Source: Streptomyces rugosispiralis (GTDB lineage: Bacteria; Actinomycetota; Actinomycetes; Streptomycetales; Streptomycetaceae). Taken from it: a DNA stretch of 64,000 bases. The notes below the pieces were generated by a model. It did no database searches, was not told the DNA's origin, and was given only the letters and a program-made list of their open reading frames with translations. The position numbers and the translations under genes are program-made. Of the stretch, positions 52,189 to 60,232 are shown piece after piece (within the stretch, counting starts at the first letter, position 1; the number at the start of each line of letters is the position of its first letter). The stretch is from the NCBI RefSeq assembly GCF_024505145.1, contig NZ_JANIAA010000006.1:124001-188000 (forward strand), written 5' to 3'.

Positions 52189-53940
52189 TCAGGTCGGGTC
52201 GAGGCCGTGGCCGCGCAGCCAGGGCAGCGGGTCGATGGCCGCGCCACCGGCGGGGTGGACCTCGAAGTGCAGATGCGGGCCGGTGGAGTTACCGGAGTTC
52301 CCGGAGTACGCGATGGTCTCCCCGGCCTTGACGGTCCCGGAGCGGATCTTGGCGCTGCTGAGGTGGCAGTACCAGGTCTCCGTGCCGTCCGGGCTGGTCA
52401 GAACGACCATATTGCCGTAGGCGTCGTTCCACTGCGTCCTTACGGTGCCGTCGGTGGCGGCCATCACGGGCGTCCCGTAGCTCACCGGGAAGTCGATGCC
52501 GGTGTGCACCGACATCCAGTTGATACCGGCCTGGCCGAACTGGGCGCTCAGGCCGTGCTGGGCGACGGGCAGCGCGAACTTCGGGCGCAGCGCCTCCTTG
52601 CGCGCCGCCTCGGCCACCTTGCGCTTCTTCTCGGCGGCCTGGCGCGCCTGGAGGTCGATCCGCTCCTGGGTGCGGCTGGCGCGGTCGCGGAAGTCGTCGG
52701 CGCCCTCGCGGACCCCGGCGAGCTGGGAGTCCAGTTTGCTGTTGGCGACGGAGGGCTTCACGGGGGCCGCCGCGGCGTCGGGGGCGGCCTGAGTCGTGGA
52801 CTCGTCCTTCTTGTCGCTCCCCACACCGCTGACCGAGGCGGCGGCCACGGCGGTGACGCCCAGGGCGCAGACGGAGGGGACGGCGACGGTGAGGAGCGCG
52901 GAGCGCTTGGGGCGGGGCGAGGGGGTACGGCGGCGGCCGCGGCCCACCTCCCGGCGAGGGGAGGGGGCGGATTCCCGCATGACCGCCGCCTCGGGTTCAG
53001 GTTCCGCTTCTGGGGCGGGGCCGTCGTACGGCTGGTCGGGCTCGCTGACCGGCTCGAAGACCGCGGTGTGCTCGAAGGCGCCGGGCTGCTCGGGGATGAC
53101 GGCCTGCTCGAAGGCGGCCGTCTGGTCGAACGCGGCCGTCTGGTCGAAGGCGTTGGGCTCGTGCTCGGTCTGGTCGAGCCCTGTTTGATCGAAGCCGGAG
53201 TGGTGGTCGAGTCCCTGCTGATCGAGACCAGGGTGATGGTCGAACCCCTGCTGGTCGAACCCCGGATGGTTCAGCCCGGACTGGTCGTACCGCGCTTCGT
53301 CCACGGTCCCGTAGACGGAGGTGTCCCAGACCTGGGTCTGACCGGTGTCCACGCCCGAGGTGTACGCCTCGGCCTCGTACCCCACCCCGTGGTCCCACTG
53401 ATCCGGCAGCTCGGTGTGGCCGGTGGCACCCGTGTCCCAGGCGCCGACGTCCCACTGGGCGCCGGTCTCGGCGTCCTGCTGGGCGGGGATGCCGGTCGGC
53501 AGGTGATAGCCGGAGGCGGCCCACATCGCGGTGGTGTCGTAGGCGCCGGAGTCGTAATGGGCCGTGTCGTGGTGGCCGGTGTCGTGGTGGGCCGTGTCGT
53601 GGCCCACGTCGTAGTGGCCGGTGGCGTACGAGCCGGTCTGGTGGTGCTGGTCGACCGTGGCCCACTGCGAGGCGTCGTACTGACCGCTGTGGGTGCCCTG
53701 TCCGCCGTCGTACGCGCCCGGAAGCGCGCCGAAGAGCGGGTCGCCGTCGCCGTAGAGCGGGTCGCCGTCCCCGTAGGCGGTGGCCAGGTGGGCGAAGTTG
53801 CCGGTGGAGTACCCGTCGTACCCGACGTAGCCGTGCGCTGTGTCCTGCCGCTGACCGTAAGCCTCGTCGTACGGATACGAGGCGTCGGGAGCGGGGACGG
53901 TCGGAGAGGCCCCCGACGGGTGACGGTCGTTCACCACCAC
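52189..53940 (-). CDS. M23-family peptidase (LytM domain) with repeat-rich cytoplasmic region
   Basis: A 583-residue protein. Residues 1 to about 345 are hydrophilic and low-complexity, rich in Gln, Asp, His, Gly and Tyr, with repeats such as FDQTAAFDQTAAFEQ and HDTGHHDTAHYD. A basic stretch and one hydrophobic helix (about 350-372) follow, so the long N-terminus stays inside. The extracellular part has a coiled coil (about 395-450) and the M23 domain with HTGIDFPVS and HLHFEVHP as zinc ligands. Expected to cut or regulate cutting of peptidoglycan. GTG start at 53940, followed by two further in-frame GTG codons. Confidence 0.9.
   Translation of the reverse strand: MVVNDRHPSGASPTVPAPDASYPYDEAYGQRQDTAHGYVGYDGYSTGNFAHLATAYGDGDPLYGDGDPLFGALPGAYDGGQGTHSGQYDASQWATVDQHHQTGSYATGHYDVGHDTAHHDTGHHDTAHYDSGAYDTTAMWAASGYHLPTGIPAQQDAETGAQWDVGAWDTGATGHTELPDQWDHGVGYEAEAYTSGVDTGQTQVWDTSVYGTVDEARYDQSGLNHPGFDQQGFDHHPGLDQQGLDHHSGFDQTGLDQTEHEPNAFDQTAAFDQTAAFEQAVIPEQPGAFEHTAVFEPVSEPDQPYDGPAPEAEPEPEAAVMRESAPSPRREVGRGRRRTPSPRPKRSALLTVAVPSVCALGVTAVAAASVSGVGSDKKDESTTQAAPDAAAAPVKPSVANSKLDSQLAGVREGADDFRDRASRTQERIDLQARQAAEKKRKVAEAARKEALRPKFALPVAQHGLSAQFGQAGINWMSVHTGIDFPVSYGTPVMAATDGTVRTQWNDAYGNMVVLTSPDGTETWYCHLSSAKIRSGTVKAGETIAYSGNSGNSTGPHLHFEVHPAGGAAIDPLPWLRGHGLDPT
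53090..53680. repeat. Several short direct-repeat tracts in the M23 gene
   Basis: CGGCCGTCTGGTCGAACG-type copies near 53110-53150, CTGGTCGA words across 53160-53290 and GTGTCGTGGTGGGCC words near 53570-53610 encode the DQTAAF, FDQQG and HDTGH repeats. Confidence 0.7.
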
Positions 53941-53967
53941 TTCTCTTTCGCCTCGGCTGCAGGAGAA

Positions 53968-54567
53968 TTAGCGGCGACTGTACCCGGCGGTACGCGGCAG
54001 CGACAATCTTCCGTGAGTTTTGAGCAGCTCGGCAAAGGGCATTTGGCCGTCTTTCGGCTGACTGTACGTGGATCCTTGGCCGGATGTTCGATTGACGTTC
54101 GGCAATTCCAGGGCTTCTGAACCATCGGGGACCGCGTCAGAGGCGCCCGTCGGGGCCTCGTTGGAGGCGTCCAGGGCCTCATGGATGCGGGCGGCCACGG
54201 AGAAATGCACCGCCAGGGCGAGATGTCCGATTCCGTTGACGCGGATGTTGTGGGAGATCGCATCCGGATGGTCTATCCGGGCCGTCTCCTTCGGGATCAT
54301 CAACTGATCCACATCGCTCCGGAAAGCGATGAATCGCGTACGGCAATCGGGGGCAGGCCGTCGCAACTCCGTTATCACCGAGGAGTTAGGGCACATCTGA
54401 CGCACGAGCGGATGTGCGGACAACAGGGGCGCGATGCGGGTGCCGCCGTGCGGGGTGCCGAGCGTCATCAGGGTGTGGACGCGGGCGTCCCCGCCGAGAC
54501 ACTGGACGTGGCTGCGACCGCATCTGGACGTGGCTGCGACCGCATGACGTGGGACCGCCCGTCGCAC
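53968..54567 (-). pseudogene. 5'-truncated lipase (alpha/beta hydrolase)
   Basis: The minus-strand frame ending at TAA 53968-53970 encodes the C-terminal half of a Streptomyces lipase: VQCLGGDARVHTLMTLGTP, HGGTRIAPLLS, a catalytic Asp candidate in FRSDVDQLMIP and a catalytic His candidate in GIGHLALAVHF. The N-terminal half, which should hold the GHSLGG nucleophile and membrane segments, is absent; homology stops near 54510 at a 22-base tandem duplication, and upstream sequence is repeat-rich and non-coding. The enzyme cannot be active as it stands. In S. coelicolor an intact lipase gene precedes icmB (from memory). Confidence 0.7.
54502..54545. repeat. 22-base perfect tandem duplication
   Basis: CTGGACGTGGCTGCGACCGC plus AT occurs twice head to tail (54502-54523 and 54524-54545) at the break point of the truncated lipase gene. 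Confidence 0.95.
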
Positions 54568-54879
54568 CGCGGCGCCATGCGGCTCGCGGCGGCGCTGCGC
54601 GGTGCGACGGTCCCCGCTGCGGCTCCCCTGATGTGGCCGGCCCGAGCGTATGCGGCGTCCGCGCGGCGGATGCGCGATGCGGATCCGCGGTGTGCGATGC
54701 GGATGCGCGGTGTGCGATGCGCGCGGAAGCGGATGCGAGTACGGGTACGGCCTTCAGTGAACGTGTCCCACGTGTGATTTCCCCCTCGCTGTGCGCCGTG
54801 AAACTGCCGGGTAGGGGATGCTGGGGATAACGTTCGTTCACGTCGAGGTGGGCGAGGGTGCGACGGCTTGGAGGCTGCG
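54568..54879. other. Non-coding repeat-rich region before the B12 gene
   Basis: Contains the 20-base direct repeats at 54674-54720 and a promoter-like AT-richer patch near 54820-54845 (GGGGATAACGTTCGTTC) upstream of the B12 protein gene. No gene is supported. Confidence 0.5.
54674..54720. repeat. 20-base direct repeat GCGATGCGGAT(C/G)CGCGGTGT
   Basis: Copies at 54674-54693 and 54694-54713, then a partial third. They lie in the non-coding stretch left by loss of the lipase 5' end. Confidence 0.9.
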
Positions 54880-55290
54880 ATGGGTGTGACCGGTCCGATC
54901 CGTGTGGTGGTGGCCAAGCCGGGGCTGGACGGCCATGACCGTGGTGCGAAGGTGATCGCGCGGGCGCTGCGCGACGCGGGCATGGAGGTCATCTACACCG
55001 GGCTCCACCAGACCCCCGAGCAGATTGTCGACACCGCGATCCAGGAGGACGCCGACGCGATCGGGCTGTCCATTCTGTCCGGTGCCCATATGACCCTGTT
55101 CGCCAAGGTGCTGGAGCTGCTGCGGGAGCGCGACGCGGAGGACATCAAGGTCTTCGGCGGCGGGATCATCCCCGAGGCGGACATCGCCCCGCTCAAGGAG
55201 CAGGGTGTCGCCGAGATCTTCACCCCGGGCGCGACCACGACGTCCATCGTCGACTGGGTCCGCACGAACGTCCGCCCGGTAGCCGCCTGA
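54880..55290 (+). CDS. icmB: Cobalamin-binding protein, small subunit of acyl-CoA mutase (IcmB-like)
   Basis: A 136-residue B12-binding domain protein. The base-off/His-on motif is complete: GLDGHDRG (D-x-H-x-x-G), SILSGAH and GGGIIPEAD. It corresponds to the small subunit of isobutyryl-CoA mutase, which interconverts isobutyryl-CoA and butyryl-CoA and links valine breakdown to fatty acid and polyketide building blocks. The large subunit gene is not adjacent, as in other Streptomyces. The ATG at 54880 follows GGAGG; a TTG four codons earlier is possible. Confidence 0.92.
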   Translation: MGVTGPIRVVVAKPGLDGHDRGAKVIARALRDAGMEVIYTGLHQTPEQIVDTAIQEDADAIGLSILSGAHMTLFAKVLELLRERDAEDIKVFGGGIIPEADIAPLKEQGVAEIFTPGATTTSIVDWVRTNVRPVAA

Positions 55291-55295
55291 CCCGC

Positions 55296-55360
55296 CGCAC
55301 CGCTCTCGCCCCGGGGCCGGTCGCACCGCTCTCGCCCCGGGGCCGGTCGCACCGCTCTCG
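55296..55360. repeat. 26-base tandem repeat, two and a half copies
   Basis: The units at 55296-55321 and 55322-55347 are identical (CGCACCGCTCTCGCCCCGGG core), with half a copy to 55360. It begins six bases after the icmB stop. A small hairpin CCGAGC/GCTCGG near 55388 may end the transcript. Confidence 0.93.
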
Positions 55361-55530
55361 AATCCGGCCTGAGACCCGGACCCGCCCCGAGCCTGATGCT
55401 CGGCTTGCCCCGAGCCCGTCCGGGGTTCCGGGGGATGACCGGATTCCGGAGCCCGATCGGCTCACCGGGCCGGTTCCGGCCGCAAGGTTCCGAGTCCCAG
55501 GGCATTCGCGGGGCGGGGCCCGTTGGGGGC

Positions 55531-57456
55531 TCAGGCCGGGGCGAGTTCGGCTTGCATGGCTGCCCGTAGGCGGAGGGTGCCCACCAGGCGCTGGAACGCC
55601 TCCGCCCAGTAGCCTCCGGCTCCCGGGGCCGCTCCTTCCCGCTCGTCCGGTATCGCCGTCAGCACTTCGAGCCGGTCCGCCTGGGTCGGGTCCAGGCAGC
55701 GCTCGGCCAGGCCCATGACGCCGCTGAAGCTCCAGGGGTAGCTGCCCGCGTCGCGGGCGATGTCCAGGGCGTCGACGACGGCCCGGCCCAGGGGCTGAGC
55801 CCAGGGGACCGCGCATACCCCGAGCAGCCGGAAGGCGTCGGACAGGCCGTGGGAGGCGATGAACTCCGCCACCCACTCCGCCCGTTCCTGGGAGGGCAGC
55901 GCGGAGAGCAGCTTCGCCGGGTCGCGCCAGGCGGCGGGGGCCGCTTCCCCGGCGGTGACCGGCGCGACCGCCGGAGTGCCGAGCAGCGCACGGCACCACT
56001 CGGCGCCGCGCTGCCGCACGGCGGCCCGGCACCAGGCCGCGTGCAGATCCGCCTGCCAGCCGTCCGCGACGGGCAGCGCCACGATCTCGGCGGGAGCGCG
56101 TCCGCCGAACCACTCGCTCCAGCGGTCCAGCGGAGTCGCCTCCACCAACTGACCCAGCCACCACGATCGCGCCCCCCGTCCGGAGGGCGGCTTGGGCACG
56201 ATGCCGTCGCGCTGCATTCCGCTGTCGCACTCGTCCGGCGGGCGGACGGTTATCCGGGGTGTCCGTCCGGCGGCCGTCGGCTCGTCGCCCGTCAGCCCGT
56301 CGGCGATCGATCCCTCGGCCGTCGATCCCTCGGCGGTCAGTCTCTCGGTGGTCAGCCCATCAGGGGCCAGCCCATCAGGGGCCAGCCCATCAGGGGCCAG
56401 CCCATCAGGGGTCAGCCCCTTGGTGGTCAGCGCATCAGCGGCCAGCCCATCGGTGGTCAGCGCATCCGCGGTCAGCCCATCGGTGGTCAGCGCATCCGCG
56501 GGCGGCTCATCCGCGGTCAGTGACACACAGCCCCGCGACCGCTCGGCCATGCGCGCGGCGAGCGCCGAGCCGGGGAGGGCGGAGAGCAGTTCGGCGGCGG
56601 TCGCGCGGACGTTCCGGCTGCGGTCGGACAGCGCCTGTTCGAGGAACGGCTCATCGGACGGGGAGAGATCGTCGCGCAGCGAGTCCAGGAACATCAGCCG
56701 GTCCTCGGCCCGCTCGGTCGACCAGGTGCCGCTGAGCAGCGCCAGCCCCGCCGCCGGGTCGCGATGGCGGGCCGTCGCCAGCAGCGACACCCGCTCGGCG
56801 AACAACCCCTCCTCCCACAGCCGCTGTTCCTCGTCCGGTGCGGTGGCCGCCTCCGACGGCTCCGGGGGCGATGCGGACGCCCGGCCGGCCGCGCCCCGCA
56901 GCGCGAACCTCCAGTCCGGATTGAGCCGGGCCAGCCACAGCGCACGCGGCCCGCCGAGCGTCAGCGCCTCGGCCCGCAGATCGGTGCGGGCGCGGGCCGC
57001 GTCGAGCAGCGCCGGGAGCAGCGCGTCCGGCACGCGATAGCCGTGGTGATTGGCCAGCGCGAGCCACTGCGGCAGCAGCTCGGCGAGGTCGGGCGCGGAG
57101 CGCGAACCGCCGCGGCCCGGCGCCGAACGGTCGGCGAGCAGCAGGGCCAGCCTGCTGCGGGCGGCCGTGGGCAGCGCCGGCCGCGGATCCTCGGGCGCCC
57201 GGTCCGGCCCCGGCCGGGCGGGCGCCGGTCGCAGCCCGGCCCTCCGCCGCACGGTGCTGAGCGCGGCCGCGTCCAGCAGGGCGGACGGCGCGTCCTGCCC
57301 GGGGCGCGGCGCGACGGGCGGCGTGCGCCGCTCGGTGCCGAGCAGCGCGGCCGCGACGAGATCGTCCCAGGACGCGCTGGACGCGCTGCTCCCGGCGCTG
57401 CTCGACGTGCCGGGAGCGGTGGACGCGCTGGACGCGACGGGCGTCGTACTGGTCAA
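55531..57456 (-). CDS. DUF5691-family protein of unknown function
   Basis: A 641-residue protein matching the actinobacterial DUF5691 pattern: an N-terminal segment WDDLVAAALLGTERRTPPV, a central helical array of HEAT-like character (SLRDDLSPSDEPFLEQALSD, then RSRNVRATAAELLSALPGS) and a conserved C-terminal part (WFGGRAPAEIVALPVADGW). A 75-residue low-complexity insertion of ADALTTDGL / APDGL type splits the two halves and is encoded by a 15-base repeat. The TTG at 57456 overlaps the SWIM gene stop and has an ideal GGGAGG, so the two are coupled. Part of the MoxR/VWA locus; no enzymatic motif was seen. Confidence 0.85.
   Translation of the reverse strand: MTSTTPVASSASTAPGTSSSAGSSASSASWDDLVAAALLGTERRTPPVAPRPGQDAPSALLDAAALSTVRRRAGLRPAPARPGPDRAPEDPRPALPTAARSRLALLLADRSAPGRGGSRSAPDLAELLPQWLALANHHGYRVPDALLPALLDAARARTDLRAEALTLGGPRALWLARLNPDWRFALRGAAGRASASPPEPSEAATAPDEEQRLWEEGLFAERVSLLATARHRDPAAGLALLSGTWSTERAEDRLMFLDSLRDDLSPSDEPFLEQALSDRSRNVRATAAELLSALPGSALAARMAERSRGCVSLTADEPPADALTTDGLTADALTTDGLAADALTTKGLTPDGLAPDGLAPDGLAPDGLTTERLTAEGSTAEGSIADGLTGDEPTAAGRTPRITVRPPDECDSGMQRDGIVPKPPSGRGARSWWLGQLVEATPLDRWSEWFGGRAPAEIVALPVADGWQADLHAAWCRAAVRQRGAEWCRALLGTPAVAPVTAGEAAPAAWRDPAKLLSALPSQERAEWVAEFIASHGLSDAFRLLGVCAVPWAQPLGRAVVDALDIARDAGSYPWSFSGVMGLAERCLDPTQADRLEVLTAIPDEREGAAPGAGGYWAEAFQRLVGTLRLRAAMQAELAPA
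56291..56515. repeat. Fifteen copies of a 15-base repeat in the DUF5691 gene
   Basis: Consensus GTCAGCCCATCGGTG; three consecutive copies of GCCAGCCCATCAGGG are identical. The period of 15 keeps the frame and adds five residues per copy. Confidence 0.95.
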
Positions 57457-58949
57457 CGGGTGCCTCCCTGCGCCGCTGTGCCGATGAGTGAAACGGGGGT
57501 CGGATCCCACGTGGTGATGGGGGAGAAGCCGCGATGGCCGCACTCACCGAAGACGGTGACCGGGCCGCCGCCGGATATCGCCATCAGCTGCCACAGATCG
57601 GTGCGCCCCGCGCAGCGTGGATCGACCGGCAGCGCCGAGCCGCTCCGCTCGTCCGCCAGCTGCCATCCGTCGTCCCCCGGGACCGGCACCACATCGGCGA
57701 GCACCACCGGCCAGCCGTCCAGCCACGGATCCTCCCCGAGCGCCGCCCCATAGGCCGCGAGCGCGGTCTCGACATCGCACCCGTCGGGGGCGGTCCCGGG
57801 CATCTCACACCCCTCGGGGGCCCCGGGCGCATCGCGCCCCTCAACGGCTGGAGGTGCCACGGGGGGCGCGGCCTCGGCCACCTCCTCGTGCCGGGTGCCG
57901 AGCGCCGCCCGCAGCGGCCGGGCCGCCGGGTAATACGCGAGGTCGGCGTCGAGCACCAGGCCGGTGGGGAGCGCGAGCTCGGGGGGCCGGCCGGGGGCGC
58001 TGAACGAGAGCAGCAGCGCCATACGGTGCGTACGCTCGCCCCGCAGCCAGGTCCGGCGCGTGGTCAGCCTGCCGTCCGTGCCGTCCTGGCGGCCCAGTAC
58101 CAGCCAGCGGTCCCGGATCGCCTCCTCCGCCGCCAGCAGCTCGGCCACCGGTGTCGTGAGACCCACGCGGGTGCGGGTGGTGGCGGCCAGCTTCTCCGGG
58201 AGCCGGTCCAGATGGAGAAAGCCCTGGTTGAGCAGGTGGGCCAGCGCGCACTCCTCCAGCAGCCGGGCGGGCCACCCCGGACCGGACGACGGAATCGCGG
58301 CCAGCTCCCGCACCCGCGCCTCCAGACCCGGAGCCTGGGCGTCGACCATCCGCGCGGCCGTCTCGTCCCACGCCCCGTATCCGGCGCGGTCGGCGGCGGC
58401 CAGACCGTCGCGGAGCAGATCGGCGAGCCGCCGCTCCAACTCCGTGGCGCCCGCGGCGATCCGCTGGGCCCGCCGCTCGGCGCGGCGGTGCGCCGCCTCC
58501 GGATCGGCCGCGCCTCCGCTCCCCCCTTTCCCCGCGCCGTCCCCGGCCCCGCCGCCGGGGCCCGGGCCCCCATCCCGGGCCCCGGCGGCGAGCTTTTCGG
58601 CCCGCTCCCGCCGGCCGCCGAGCCACTGCCCGGCCCACTCCGGCGGCTCCCCGTCCGCGGGCACGCCCCCCTCGCCGGACGTCCACAGCAGCAGCAGACC
58701 CAGCGCGTGCTTGCACGGGAACTTCCGGCTCGGGCAACTGCACCGATAACCGGGCCCGTTCAGATCGACCACCGTCTGGTACGGCGTGCCGCCGCTGCCC
58801 GAGCACAGCCCCCACACCGCCTGCCCGTGCGCGCCCGCGCCCGACCACGTGCCGGCCGCGGCGAGCTTGCCGCCCGCCGTGCGTGACGCGGCGTCAGGAG
58901 CCAGGGCCAGCACCTGCTCCGCCGTCCAGCGTTCCCCCTGCGGATTCAT
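57453..58949 (-). CDS. SWIM zinc-finger protein
   Basis: A 498-residue protein. The SWIM motif is clear: YRCSCPSRKFPCKHALGL (C-x-C-x6-C-x-H), at about residues 65-85. The remaining sequence is helical with an Ala/Arg-rich linker, then a C-terminal domain. SWIM domains bind DNA or proteins. It is coupled to the DUF5691 gene by overlap of its TGA with the TTG start, and is divergent from the MoxR gene. I chose the ATG at 58949; a TTG at 58979 would add ten residues. Confidence 0.85.
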   Translation of the reverse strand: MNPQGERWTAEQVLALAPDAASRTAGGKLAAAGTWSGAGAHGQAVWGLCSGSGGTPYQTVVDLNGPGYRCSCPSRKFPCKHALGLLLLWTSGEGGVPADGEPPEWAGQWLGGRRERAEKLAAGARDGGPGPGGGAGDGAGKGGSGGAADPEAAHRRAERRAQRIAAGATELERRLADLLRDGLAAADRAGYGAWDETAARMVDAQAPGLEARVRELAAIPSSGPGWPARLLEECALAHLLNQGFLHLDRLPEKLAATTRTRVGLTTPVAELLAAEEAIRDRWLVLGRQDGTDGRLTTRRTWLRGERTHRMALLLSFSAPGRPPELALPTGLVLDADLAYYPAARPLRAALGTRHEEVAEAAPPVAPPAVEGRDAPGAPEGCEMPGTAPDGCDVETALAAYGAALGEDPWLDGWPVVLADVVPVPGDDGWQLADERSGSALPVDPRCAGRTDLWQLMAISGGGPVTVFGECGHRGFSPITTWDPTPVSLIGTAAQGGTR

Positions 58950-59086
58950 GTCTGCGACGGTACGGGCACCCACTGACAATCGCTCTGACCTGCGCGTTCG
59001 TTGATGGGCGGCCGGTTGTCAGTGGCGTGGTGCAGTGTGGTTCACGCGTCCGGAAACGGAACGCGGAAACGAGTCGTGGGGGAGCT

Positions 59087-60232
59087 GTGACCGTCACTGT
59101 GCCCGGAACCGAATCCACCGATACGAGCGGGGCGGCAGCGGCCGCCGGAGCCTCGGAAGCGCTGCGTCCACATGCGGAGGACGCCTTCGCCGCCGAGCTG
59201 AGCGCGCTGGCCGCCGCCGATGACCGTCCGCGTCCCGCGCGCTGGCGGCTGTCGCCGTGGGCGGTCGCCACCTATCTGCTCGGCGGCACGCTGCCCGACG
59301 GCACCGTGATCACCCCCAAGTACGTGGGCCCGCGCCGCATCGTCGAGGTCGCCGTCACCACCCTCGCCACCGACCGCGCCCTGCTGTTGCTGGGCGTGCC
59401 CGGCACCGCCAAGACATGGGTCTCGGAGCATCTGGCCGCGGCGGTCAGCGGTGACTCGACCCTGCTGGTCCAGGGCACCGCCGGGACGCCCGAGGAGGCC
59501 ATCCGGTACGGGTGGGACTACGCCCAGCTCCTCGCCCACGGCCCGAGCCGGGACGCGCTCGTGCCGAGCCCGGTGATGCGCGCGATGGCGGACGGCATGA
59601 CCGCGCGCGTGGAGGAGCTGACGCGTATCCCGGCCGATGTGCAGGACACGCTCATCACGATCCTCTCCGAGAAGACGCTGCCGGTCCCGGAGCTGGGGGA
59701 GGAGGTCCAGGCGGTCCGCGGCTTCAACCTGATCGCGACCGCCAACGACCGGGACCGCGGGGTCAATGAACTCTCCAGCGCCCTGCGCCGCCGCTTCAAC
59801 ACGGTCGTGCTGCCGCTGCCCGCGACCCCGGAGGACGAGGTCGACATCGTCTCCCGCCGCGTCGCCCAGATCGGCCGCTCGCTGGAGCTCCCGGAGCTCC
59901 CGGAGGGCGTCGAGGAGATCCGCCGGGTGGTCACGGTCTTCCGTGAGCTGCGCGACGGAGTGACCGGCGACGGCCGTACGAAGCTGAAGTCGCCCTCCGG
60001 CACGCTCTCCACGGCCGAGGCCATCTCCGTGGTCACCAGCGGCCTCGCGCTCGCCGCCCACTTCGGCGACGGTGTGCTCAGGGCGGGCGATGTGGCCGCG
60101 GGCATCCTGGGCGCGGTCGTCCGCGACCCGGCGGCCGACCGTGTCATCTGGCAGGAGTACCTGGAGACGGTGGTCCGCGAGCGCGACGGCTGGAAGGACT
60201 TCTACCGCGCGTGCCGAGAGGTGACCGCATGA
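59087..60232 (+). CDS. MoxR-type AAA+ ATPase
   Basis: A 381-residue AAA+ ATPase. Walker A GVPGTAKT lies near residue 104. The Walker B position, where MoxR proteins have DEINR, here reads VEELTRIPADVQDTLI, so the acidic pair is EE. Sensor 1 follows in FNLIATANDRDRGVNELSSALRRRF with the arginine finger. A GTG start at 59087 has GGGGGAG closely upstream. MoxR ATPases act with VWA proteins as chaperone-like or metal-insertion machines; here it is coupled by ATGA to DUF5682 and VWA genes. Confidence 0.9.
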   Translation: MTVTVPGTESTDTSGAAAAAGASEALRPHAEDAFAAELSALAAADDRPRPARWRLSPWAVATYLLGGTLPDGTVITPKYVGPRRIVEVAVTTLATDRALLLLGVPGTAKTWVSEHLAAAVSGDSTLLVQGTAGTPEEAIRYGWDYAQLLAHGPSRDALVPSPVMRAMADGMTARVEELTRIPADVQDTLITILSEKTLPVPELGEEVQAVRGFNLIATANDRDRGVNELSSALRRRFNTVVLPLPATPEDEVDIVSRRVAQIGRSLELPELPEGVEEIRRVVTVFRELRDGVTGDGRTKLKSPSGTLSTAEAISVVTSGLALAAHFGDGVLRAGDVAAGILGAVVRDPAADRVIWQEYLETVVRERDGWKDFYRACREVTA

